Positions 6,400-14,757 of a stretch of DNA of 19,665 bases are shown here, one piece after another. Below the pieces are notes generated by a model. The model was given only the letters and a program-made list of their open reading frames with translations. It did no database searches and had not been told where the DNA came from. Source of the stretch: Deltaproteobacteria bacterium. GTDB taxonomy: Bacteria > Myxococcota > Polyangia > Haliangiales > Haliangiaceae. Where the stretch lies: NCBI GenBank assembly GCA_018262455.1, contig JAGSPR010000078.1:1-19665 (forward strand), read 5' to 3'. A program made the translations under genes and the position numbers. The stretch's first letter is position 1, and each line of letters begins with the position of its first letter.

Positions 6400-9300
6400 G
6401 TGGCTCGGTGCCCGACGTGTCACCGCCGGTTGATGTCCGGACAGCCCTGCCCGGTGGATGGCGGGGTCGCGGAACCAGCCCCCGCGGTGCGCCCCGTCAG
6501 TCCTGGCGATCCCCCCCCGTGGTCAGCGCCGCTGGGCGAGTTCATCGGGAGCGGCGGGTTCGCGTCGGTGTGGGAGATCAGCGGGGAGCGCGTGCTCAAG
6601 GTCGCCCACGCCGACCACGAGCTCGCCCGGGCACGGATGGCGCGCGAGGCCGAGGCGCTGGCCGCGATCGGTGCCCCGGCGGTGCCCCAGCTGACGGGCC
6701 ACGGCGTGCTGGCCGACGGCCGGGCCTGGATCGCGATGGAGCGGATCACGGGCGTGACGCTGGGAGACGTCATCGCCGCCGGTCCGGGCATCGAGGACGT
6801 GATCTCGGTCTCGCTGCGGATCCTCGACGGGCTGTCGCGGATCCATGCGGCAGGGTTCGCGCACCGCGATCTCAAGCCCGACAACCTTGTCCGGCGGCCG
6901 GACGGTGCGATCGTCATCCTCGACCTCGGGCTCGCGCGCAAGGTGCCGGTCGACGGCGACGACCCGAATCGCGCCGGCGTCCAGATCGGCTCGATCGAGT
7001 ACATGGCTCCCGAGCAGCTGCTCGACGCGACCACGGCCGGCGTGTCGGCGGATCTGTACGCGTTCGGCTGCATCCTCTACGAGCTGTGTGCGACACGGCC
7101 CCCGTTCGTCGGGGATCGCCCGGCGCTCGAGCGGGCACACGCCGCCCTCCGGCCACCACCGCTCGGCACCCTCGCGAACGTGCCGGCCGCGCTCGAGCAG
7201 CTCTGCCACGACTGCCTCGCGAAGCAGCCACTGCGCAGGCCCGCCAGCGCGGCGGAGGTCGCCGCACGCTTGCGCGAGGTGGGTCGCGTGCTGTCACCGC
7301 AGCGGACGCAGCACGGAAGGTCGGTGATCCGCGAGAGCACGCAGCCCGTCGTGCTCCTGTGGGCCGAGCTACCGCGCGTGGACCGGGCCTTGCTCGCGAC
7401 CCTGGCGGCGCGCAAGATCGCCGTGATCTCGCAGCGTGGGCGCCGCGTGCTCGGAGCCGTCGTCGGTGCAGCGCACGCTGATCCGGCGGGTGCGGCGATC
7501 GCGGCCGCGCGGGAGCTCGCCGACGCCGGTGCGCGGGTCGCCCTGCACCTCGACGCGCTGGTCGTGACCCCGCAAGCCGCGGGCTTCGTGCTCGCCGGAC
7601 CCGGCGTCGAGCGGCCCGAGGGCTGGCTGCCGGCGACCTCGTGGACCGGCGTGGTGATGACCCACGCGTTCGCCAGCGTCACCCAGGTCGCGACCCATCC
7701 CGCCGACGTCGGCCCGGGGTTTGCGATGCTCGGCGAGCTCGGCAAGTCGACCGACGGGAACACCGAGCTGTTCGGGCGCGACGCGGTGGTAGCCGAGCTG
7801 GTGACCGACGCGGCCGCCGCGATCGCGGGCAGCGGCCCCGCGCTCGCCGTGCTCGTCGGCGAGCCAGGCATCGGCAAGACCGCCCTGGTCGCCGCTCTGG
7901 TGCCGCGCCTCACCGAGCTCGGCATCCGGGTGCACGTTGGCACCGTCCCTCCACCGGGATCCGGGCGCCCAGGACATCGTGCGCTGTTCGAGCTCGTGGG
8001 GACACCGCAGGGGCCGGTCGTGCGCGCGGTCGGTGACGCGATCCGCGCGGCTGCACGCCAGCAGCCCCTCGCGATCCTGCTCGATGATCTCCACCTCGCC
8101 GAGCACGAGCTGCTCGATGCACTCGAGTACGCGACGCTCGGCGGCGAGCCGCTGCCGCTGTGGATCCTGGGGCTCGCCGCGCCGCGCCTCGACCAGCGCC
8201 GACCGGACTTCGGATCGCGCGCCGAGCGCCGTCGCCGCGACGTGCTGCCCCCGCTCGACGAGGAGGCGGCGGTCGCGATGGCCAGCGCGCTGCTTCGTCC
8301 CGCCGAGTACCCGCCGCTGCGCGCGTTGCGCCAGATCGCCGCGATCGCGCGCGGCAACCCGATGCACCTGTCCACGATCGCGCGCGAGATCCACGAGCGC
8401 GGCGCGATCCGGATGCGTCCAGTCGGCCCGTCCCCGTCGGGGGAGGCCTCGCGTCACTTCCTCGACACCACCGTGCTCGATGCGCTGCCTCCGATCGCGC
8501 TCGGACCCTGGCTCGCCGCACGTGAGCTCGCGCCACTCGGTGACGAGCTGGTCGCGCTCGCCCGCGTCTGCGCCGTGCTCGGAGACCAGATCGATCGCGA
8601 CGAGCTCGCGGCCGTGGTCGACGTGGTGGAGCGCCGCGGGGGTGCCACGACCAACCTCGATGTCGACATCGGGCTCGCGGAGCTGACCACCGCGCAGATC
8701 CTGATCACCGTCGAGGGCCACTGGGTGTTCCGCCAGGCGCTGCTCGAAGAAGGCGTCTACGCCACCACCAACCTCGACGAGCGACGCGAGCTCCACAAGG
8801 CAGCGCTCGCTTACTGGCAGGCCCGGCCCTCCCACGAGCCCGCCGCGGCGGCCCGGATCGCGCGGCACGCCGAGGCCGTCGGCGAGCGGCGCGTGGCGGC
8901 CGCGGCGTTCGCGACGCTCGGCGAACACGCTCGGCGTGATCATCGCGAGCTCGACGCCGATCAGGCCTGGCAAGGTGCGGTCCGTAACCTCGACGATCGC
9001 GATCTCGCCCGCGGCCGCGCGCTACTCGGACGGGCGCGGGCACGCTACCGGCTGCAGCGGGTCCGCGACGCCCTCGCGGATCTCGACGAGACGATCGCGA
9101 TCGCGAGCGAGCTCGGCGACGCGCTACTCGAGATCGAGGCGCTGCTCGAGAAGGCGACCGCGCTCGACTGGAGCGACGAGTTCGAGGCCTCGGCGAGGGT
9201 CGCGGACCAGGCTCGAGCTCGGCTCCAGACCACGGCATCCGGATCGCTCGAGCTCGAGGCAGCGCTCGCGGACGGCAGGACGGCCTTCAGGCGCCAGCAG

Positions 9301-10053
9301 TTCGAGCAGGCCGTCGACCAGCTCCAGGGGGTCGTGCCCGCCGCGCTCGCGATCCAGCACACCGAGGTGGCGACGATCGCGCGGCTGCTGCTCGCGCCGG
9401 CCCTCGTCGAGCTCGGTGCGCTGGACGCGGCCGAGCGCGTGTTTGGCGAGCTGATCGCGATGTGCGAGGCCGGCGACGATCGCTTTCACCTCGGGGTCGC
9501 CTACGCGAATCGTGCCTGGCTGTGGTCCAAGCGGGGAGACGTCGAGCAGACCGCACGCGACCTCCGGGTGGTCATCCAGCTGGCGCGCGAAGGCGGTCAG
9601 CCCACGCTCGAACGGATCGTGACCTACAACCTCGCGGAGGATCGGTTGTGGCAAGGCGCGTTCGATGAGGCGCTGCAGCTCGCAAGGCGTTGCCTGGCGA
9701 TCCAGCGCGGGCACGGCGAAGGATCGGTTGCGTTCGATCAGCTGCTCCTGGCCCGGGTCCTGGCCGCTCGCGGCGATCGCGACGAGCTCGGGCGCGTGAT
9801 CGAGTCGCTCCGTGCGGCGGAGCTGTCGGAGTCCGATCGACTCGTCGTCGACGTGCTGAGCTGTGCCTGCGAGGATCGCACGTTCGACCACTGGCAGCTG
9901 GCGTTGCTCGCCGCCCAGCGCCTGGCCGCGGACGTCCGGATCGAGCTCGCACACCTCGCGCTTGCCAGCGGCGTGCTTCCCGAACCGCTCCGGGGCGAGC
10001 TGCGCGAGCTCGCCACGCGGCACCCGATCTGGGCACGGCGATCCGAACTGTGA
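6400..10053 (+). CDS. Ser/Thr protein kinase fused to AAA-type ATPase and TPR region (1217 aa)
   Basis: A multidomain cytoplasmic signalling protein. In order: an N-terminal zinc-ribbon-like CPTC...CPVDGG (C4, C7, C17); a Hanks-type kinase (about 45-297) with glycine loop GSGGFASVW, K67, HRDLKPDN (catalytic D157), DLG in place of DFG (175-177) and APE (203-205); a domain at about 316-427 resembling a nucleotide-cyclase fold without metal-binding Asp residues; an ATPase (about 460-680) with Walker A GEPGIGKT at 487-494 and Walker B LLDDLH, D562 and D563; then a long helical, TPR-like region to the C-terminus. The catalytic kinase residues are present, so activity is plausible. Such kinase-ATPase-TPR fusions are typical of myxobacteria; the ATPase and TPR parts resemble large STAND-like regulators. 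The partner protein is unknown. GTG 6400 is the start. Confidence 0.92.
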   Translation: MARCPTCHRRLMSGQPCPVDGGVAEPAPAVRPVSPGDPPPWSAPLGEFIGSGGFASVWEISGERVLKVAHADHELARARMAREAEALAAIGAPAVPQLTGHGVLADGRAWIAMERITGVTLGDVIAAGPGIEDVISVSLRILDGLSRIHAAGFAHRDLKPDNLVRRPDGAIVILDLGLARKVPVDGDDPNRAGVQIGSIEYMAPEQLLDATTAGVSADLYAFGCILYELCATRPPFVGDRPALERAHAALRPPPLGTLANVPAALEQLCHDCLAKQPLRRPASAAEVAARLREVGRVLSPQRTQHGRSVIRESTQPVVLLWAELPRVDRALLATLAARKIAVISQRGRRVLGAVVGAAHADPAGAAIAAARELADAGARVALHLDALVVTPQAAGFVLAGPGVERPEGWLPATSWTGVVMTHAFASVTQVATHPADVGPGFAMLGELGKSTDGNTELFGRDAVVAELVTDAAAAIAGSGPALAVLVGEPGIGKTALVAALVPRLTELGIRVHVGTVPPPGSGRPGHRALFELVGTPQGPVVRAVGDAIRAAARQQPLAILLDDLHLAEHELLDALEYATLGGEPLPLWILGLAAPRLDQRRPDFGSRAERRRRDVLPPLDEEAAVAMASALLRPAEYPPLRALRQIAAIARGNPMHLSTIAREIHERGAIRMRPVGPSPSGEASRHFLDTTVLDALPPIALGPWLAARELAPLGDELVALARVCAVLGDQIDRDELAAVVDVVERRGGATTNLDVDIGLAELTTAQILITVEGHWVFRQALLEEGVYATTNLDERRELHKAALAYWQARPSHEPAAAARIARHAEAVGERRVAAAAFATLGEHARRDHRELDADQAWQGAVRNLDDRDLARGRALLGRARARYRLQRVRDALADLDETIAIASELGDALLEIEALLEKATALDWSDEFEASARVADQARARLQTTASGSLELEAALADGRTAFRRQQFEQAVDQLQGVVPAALAIQHTEVATIARLLLAPALVELGALDAAERVFGELIAMCEAGDDRFHLGVAYANRAWLWSKRGDVEQTARDLRVVIQLAREGGQPTLERIVTYNLAEDRLWQGAFDEALQLARRCLAIQRGHGEGSVAFDQLLLARVLAARGDRDELGRVIESLRAAELSESDRLVVDVLSCACEDRTFDHWQLALLAAQRLAADVRIELAHLALASGVLPEPLRGELRELATRHPIWARRSEL

Positions 10054-10065
10054 GATGAAGAGTCA

Positions 10066-11250
10066 TTGGAACCGAGCTCTGAACGACTGGAGATCCCGGG
10101 CTTCCAGCTCGATCGCCTGATCGGCGAAGGGGGCTTTGGCCAGGTGTGGCACGCGCACCGCCTGGCCGATGGCGAGCGGGTCGCGATCAAGGTCCTCCAC
10201 CTCGAGCTGGTGCGATCGATCGACGCCTTGACCCGGTTCGCGCGCGAGCTCGACGCGATCAAGCGCCTGCAACACCCGAACGTCGTTGCGGCCCTCGACC
10301 ACGGCACCCTCACCGATGGCCGTCCGTACCTGGTACTCGAGTACATCGAGGGGCCGAGCCTGCGCGAGGTGATCCAGGAGCGCGGCGTGATCCCTCCCGT
10401 CGAGATGCTCGCGTTGCTCGGGCCGCTGTGCGACGCGCTCGCCGCCGCCCACGAGGCCGGGCTCGTCCACCGCGACGTCAAGGCGTCGAACGTGATCGTT
10501 GGGCGCGCGGGGAGTGTGCTGCGGCCGGTCCTGCTCGACTTCGGGCTGGTGAAGCTCACGGATGACGCCGGCCCCGGGCTGACCTCCTCGCGGAGCATGC
10601 TGGGGACCCCGGCCGCGATGGCTCCCGAACAGATGCGCGGCGAGCCAGTCGATGCGCGGACCGACATCTACGCACTCGGCTTGCTGGTGTTCCACATGTT
10701 GACGGGGCACCCGGCGTTCGGAGGCGCACCCGGGGTGGTGCAGAGCTACCGTCAGTTCCATGGGCCGCGGCCGCGGCCGTCGGCCAAGGTCGATATCGAT
10801 CCCGCGATCGACGAGCCGGTGGCACGCGCGCTCGCCCCCGACGCGGCGCTGCGGTTCGCGACCGCGCTTGAGCTGCTCGAGGCACTCCGGGCAGTGATCA
10901 TTCCTTCAGGTGGGAGCGAGGTCGACGTGGTCGCCGTCTACGTCGAGGGATCGGCCTCCGACATCGCGACGGCCACGGCGGTGGTGGGCGAGCTGGGCTT
11001 TGTGATCGCGCTCGCGGCCCCGGACAGCGTGCTCGCGGTGATTCCCCATCACCGCGCCGACCTCGAAGCGCTGCGGCGAGCGCTGGGCGCACTGGCGCCC
11101 GATACCCGGATCGCGATCGGTCGAAGCACGGCGTCGGTGGGCCCGATCGTGGATGGGCCGGCGCTGGATGTCGAAGGGTGGGCTCCTCACCCGCTTCCTG
11201 CCGGGATGTGGGTCGCTGACGACCCCAACCCGACATTGGAGCCTAAATAG
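10066..11250 (+). CDS. Ser/Thr protein kinase with degenerate cyclase-like C-terminal domain (394 aa)
   Basis: A second Hanks-type kinase, 12 bp after the first and probably in the same transcript. The kinase domain (about 13-275) is canonical: GEGGFGQVW at 20-28, K42, HRDVKASN with D137, DFG at 158-160 and APE at 186-188. No transmembrane segment follows, so it is cytoplasmic. Residues about 285-385 form an alpha/beta domain (VDVVAVYVEG...DTRIAIG...EGWAPHPLP) that parallels the central domain of the upstream kinase and resembles a cyclase fold lacking catalytic Asp. An in-frame stop at 10051 leaves TTG 10066 as the only early start, with GAAGAG just upstream; ATG 10055 is out of frame. Signal sensed and substrates are unknown. 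Confidence 0.9.
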   Translation: MEPSSERLEIPGFQLDRLIGEGGFGQVWHAHRLADGERVAIKVLHLELVRSIDALTRFARELDAIKRLQHPNVVAALDHGTLTDGRPYLVLEYIEGPSLREVIQERGVIPPVEMLALLGPLCDALAAAHEAGLVHRDVKASNVIVGRAGSVLRPVLLDFGLVKLTDDAGPGLTSSRSMLGTPAAMAPEQMRGEPVDARTDIYALGLLVFHMLTGHPAFGGAPGVVQSYRQFHGPRPRPSAKVDIDPAIDEPVARALAPDAALRFATALELLEALRAVIIPSGGSEVDVVAVYVEGSASDIATATAVVGELGFVIALAAPDSVLAVIPHHRADLEALRRALGALAPDTRIAIGRSTASVGPIVDGPALDVEGWAPHPLPAGMWVADDPNPTLEPK

Positions 11251-11293
11251 CGAACTTGCTACGGGTTTCCGCAGCGAGCATGCTGGTCGCAAC

Positions 11294-12211
<918 letters not shown>

Positions 12212-12213
12212 CC

Positions 12214-13170
12214 GTGCGCGGAACTCTGATCTTGCTGGCCGTCGCGGCCGGATGCGGCGGCTCGAGCCCTGCCGACGGGACGCCTGACGATGCAGGGGTG
12301 ACCGGCGGCGCGGACGGCGCGAATGGCGGGGGCGATGGCGCGATCCCGGCGTGTCCGGCCGGGCAGTGGTGCTTCGAGCCCGCGCAGAGCACGCAGTCGC
12401 TCCGCGCGGTGGCAGCCGTCGATCCGGGTGACGTGTTCGCGGTCGGCGAGGGCGGGACGATCCTCCGCCGCCGGAATCAGGCCTGGACGGCGATGGAGAG
12501 CGGGACGACCAGCGGTCTGCGTGGGGTCTGGGCGGCCAGCAGCTCGGATGTGTGGGCCGTCGGCGTGGCCGGGACGATCTTGCACTTCGACGGCACCGCG
12601 TGGACCGCGAAGGCCAACGTGACGACGATCGATGTCGAGGCGGTGTGGGGATCGAGCGCGAGCGACGTCTGGATGGTGGGATCTCGCACGGTGCTGCACT
12701 GGAACGGCGCGCAGATCACCGCCACGGCTCGGCCCGGCATCCTGTTCTCGATCACCGGCAGCGGCCCGAACGACGTGTGGGCCACCGGCGAGACCGCCTA
12801 TCTCCAGCACTTCGACGGGACGTGGAACACCGTGCACCCGGGGGTCGGCGGCCTGTCGTTCTTCGAGATCGCCTCGGTCGGCGCGAACGAGCTGTGGCTC
12901 AGCAACGCGACCCCGAACCAGGAGACCTTCCACTTCACCGGCGGGAGCTGGACCCCGCAGGGCACCGGCGCGGTGGTGTTCCAGAGCGTGTATGCGGCCG
13001 CCGCGAACGACGTCTGGGGCGCGGGCGGGACGAAGGTGGGTCACTGGAACGGCGCGGCGTGGACAACCGAGCAGCCGGCCGGGACCTCCGCCGCGTTCTG
13101 GGCGGTGTCGGGTGCGGGTCCGGACGTCTGGGTGGTCGGCGACGGCGGGCTGATCGCGCATCGGTTCTAG
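12214..13170 (+). CDS. Seven-repeat beta-propeller lipoprotein (318 aa)
   Basis: A signal peptide MRGTLILLAVAAGC (C14 as likely lipid site) is followed by a Gly/Ala/Asp-rich linker to about residue 44 and a cysteine pair, C47 and C53. The rest is seven repeats of about 35-40 residues with the pattern hydrophobic-x-x-V-x-(A/G)-x(4)-DVWAVG-x(2)-G-T-I-x-H-(F/W)-(D/N)-G-x-W. They begin near LRAVAAVD, LRGVWAAS, VEAVWGSS, LFSITGSG, FFEIASVG, FQSVYAAA and FWAVSGAG. Seven units predict one complete seven-bladed propeller, a binding rather than catalytic scaffold by default. This repeat type is abundant in myxobacterial surface lipoproteins. GTG 12214 starts 2 nt after the stop of the NKLAG lipoprotein gene, so the pair is probably translated from one mRNA. 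Confidence 0.85.
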   Translation: MRGTLILLAVAAGCGGSSPADGTPDDAGVTGGADGANGGGDGAIPACPAGQWCFEPAQSTQSLRAVAAVDPGDVFAVGEGGTILRRRNQAWTAMESGTTSGLRGVWAASSSDVWAVGVAGTILHFDGTAWTAKANVTTIDVEAVWGSSASDVWMVGSRTVLHWNGAQITATARPGILFSITGSGPNDVWATGETAYLQHFDGTWNTVHPGVGGLSFFEIASVGANELWLSNATPNQETFHFTGGSWTPQGTGAVVFQSVYAAAANDVWGAGGTKVGHWNGAAWTTEQPAGTSAAFWAVSGAGPDVWVVGDGGLIAHRF

Positions 13171-13198
13171 TCGGATCGAGCCCGCGAATGCCGTGTGC

Positions 13199-13204
13199 TA
13201 CGTT
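13199..13204 (+). promoter_or_regulatory. -10 element TACGTT of a likely leaderless promoter
   Basis: TACGTT ends exactly 6 nt before GTG 13211. This supports GTG 13211 over GTG 13193 as the start of the J-domain gene, because the earlier GTG would lie upstream of the -10 element. No Shine-Dalgarno sequence is seen. Confidence 0.45.
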
Positions 13205-13210
13205 GCACGG

Positions 13211-13858
13211 GTGGGCATCACGAAGCGCATCCTCGAGAGCGCCCAGTCAGGGCTGTCGCGGGTCAGCTCGCTGGTGATCGCCGACGACGAACCGCTGAGC
13301 CACGTCGAGAGCGCGGCGCTGCAGGCCGAGCTCACGGCACGCAAGGCCGCGCGCGCGAAGTCGCAGCACCAGCCGCTCGATAACCCGCTCGGCAAGCTCG
13401 CCACCTCGGATCCCGCCGCCCGCGCAGCCCGCGAGAAGGCGGCACGCGAGCGATCCGCGCGGGTCCACAAGGAGCACGACGAGCGCACGGCGCGTCAGCA
13501 GGCGGCGACCGACGAAGCGTTCCGGCGGATGAAGGCAGAGGCGGAGCGCAACGGGTCGTGGAGCGCGAGCTCGAGCTCGACGTCGGGCGCTTCTCAAGGC
13601 AGCAGCAGCAGCAGCAGCAGCAGACGCCCGCCCCGGCCTGGCAGCACCGAGGCCCAGCTCGTCGAGTGGTACCGCGTGCTCGATCTCCAGATCGGCGCGG
13701 ACATGGCGCAGATCAAGACGTCCTATCGCCAGATGATGCGCAAGTACCATCCCGACATGCACGCCAGCAGCCCGCAGAAGCAGAAGGCCGCGACCGAGCT
13801 GTCGATGCGCGTCACGACCGCCTACAACGGCCTCGTCGCCCACTTCGAGAAGAAGTGA
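13211..13858 (+). CDS. J-domain (DnaJ-like) protein with long charged N-terminus (215 aa)
   Basis: The C-terminal 64 residues (about 152-213) form a J domain: WYRVLDLQIGADMAQIKTSYRQMMRKYHPD, with the HPD signature at 180-182 that stimulates the DnaK ATPase. The domain is C-terminal, unlike classical DnaJ, and there is no Gly/Phe region, zinc finger or substrate-binding domain. Residues about 30-112 are highly charged and Ala-rich, predicted as a long helix or coiled coil (RAAREKAARERSARVHKEHD). A Ser-rich linker at 117-137 ends in seven Ser encoded by (AGC)7. It probably recruits DnaK to a specific client or site, which cannot be named. GTG 13211 is preferred because of the TACGTT element 6 nt upstream. 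Confidence 0.88.
   Translation: MGITKRILESAQSGLSRVSSLVIADDEPLSHVESAALQAELTARKAARAKSQHQPLDNPLGKLATSDPAARAAREKAARERSARVHKEHDERTARQQAATDEAFRRMKAEAERNGSWSASSSSTSGASQGSSSSSSSRRPPRPGSTEAQLVEWYRVLDLQIGADMAQIKTSYRQMMRKYHPDMHASSPQKQKAATELSMRVTTAYNGLVAHFEKK
13601..13621 (+). repeat. (AGC)7 trinucleotide repeat coding seven Ser
   Basis: Seven uninterrupted AGC codons in the linker of the J-domain protein. Expansion or contraction would keep the frame, so it would alter linker length, not switch the gene off. Confidence 0.95.
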
Positions 13859-13905
13859 CCGGGGCGTCGATAGTGTTCGTGGCCAAGTCTTGATAAACCC
13901 GGGGC

Positions 13906-14757
13906 GTGGATCTCCATAGCTCTGCGTCGAAGACCGCGCTCATGGTGTGCGCGTATCGCGCGCGGGTGAGCAAGTGGGCCAAGCCGCTGTTCGTCGATCC
14001 GTGGGCCGATGCGATCGCGGGCCCCGACGGTCACGCCATCGCGAACCGGCTGAGCGAGCGGTTCCCTCCGATGGAGCTCTGGCTCGGGCTGCGCGTCGCG
14101 TACCTCGATCGGCTCGTCGGGCTCGCGGTGGACTCGCTCAGCGTGCGGCAGGTCGTGATCCTCGGCGCCGGCTACGACACCCGGGCCGCGCGGCTGCCTC
14201 GTGCCGGCGTCCGGTACTTCGAAGTCGATCACCCGGCGACCCAGGCGGCCAAGCGCGACCAGCTGGCCCGGCTCGCGGGTTACCCGGTCGACGCGGCGAC
14301 CTACGTGGCGTGCAACTTCGAGCGCGAGGATCCGATCGAGCGGCTCGCCTCCAGCGGGTTCTCCACGACCGAACCGGCGATCGTCGTCTGGGAAGGCGTC
14401 GTGCCCTACCTCACCGAGGCCGCGGTCCGCGCCACCGCCACGCGGCTCGCGACGGGCCTCGACCCGCGCTCGCTCGTGGCGTTCGACTTCGTCGGCAAGC
14501 GGTTCGCGGCCGGCCAGAGCATCTCGGACGGCGACCGCAAGACCCGCGCCTACGTCGGCGAGCTCGGCGAGCCGATCCAGTACGGCTCCGATGACGTGCT
14601 GCCGATGCTGTACGACAGCGGGTTTCGCTGGGTCCGCACGCTCGACTTCAACGAGCTCGCGCTCGAGCTCCTCGGCGATTACCAGCGCGATCGCGTGTTC
14701 AGGTTCCAGCACATCGCCCTGGCCGCCGTGCGCACGCCGGTCGCCCGATGGCCCTAG
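13906..14757 (+). CDS. SAM-dependent methyltransferase, leucine carboxymethyltransferase-like family (283 aa)
   Basis: A class I methyltransferase of the LCMT/PPM1-like family common in actinobacteria and myxobacteria (the TIGR00027 type). Residues SASKTALMVCAYRA (6-19) and LFVDPWADAIAG (28-39) are family N-terminal signatures. Motif I is VVILGAGYDTRAARL (83-97), the SAM-binding glycine loop; FEVDHP (105-110) holds the acidic residue for the SAM ribose; VVWEGVVPYLTEAAV near 163-177 is the following family block. The start is GTG 13906. A weak TAAACC hexamer ends 6 nt upstream. The substrate is unknown; members are known or suspected to act on small molecules, including polyketides. The gene overlaps the following glycosyltransferase gene by 10 bp. 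Confidence 0.9.
   Translation: MDLHSSASKTALMVCAYRARVSKWAKPLFVDPWADAIAGPDGHAIANRLSERFPPMELWLGLRVAYLDRLVGLAVDSLSVRQVVILGAGYDTRAARLPRAGVRYFEVDHPATQAAKRDQLARLAGYPVDAATYVACNFEREDPIERLASSGFSTTEPAIVVWEGVVPYLTEAAVRATATRLATGLDPRSLVAFDFVGKRFAAGQSISDGDRKTRAYVGELGEPIQYGSDDVLPMLYDSGFRWVRTLDFNELALELLGDYQRDRVFRFQHIALAAVRTPVARWP

Noticed and set aside
7077..8973. Long - strand open frames of 432 and 534 codons opposite the large kinase
   Set aside because: Both lie fully inside the kinase/ATPase gene with its clear kinase and Walker motifs; their translations are low-complexity Arg/Ser/Ala with no domain.
13193..13210. GTG 13193 as start of the J-domain protein
   Set aside because: It would add MCYVAR upstream and precede the TACGTT element; GTG 13211 fits the leaderless geometry.
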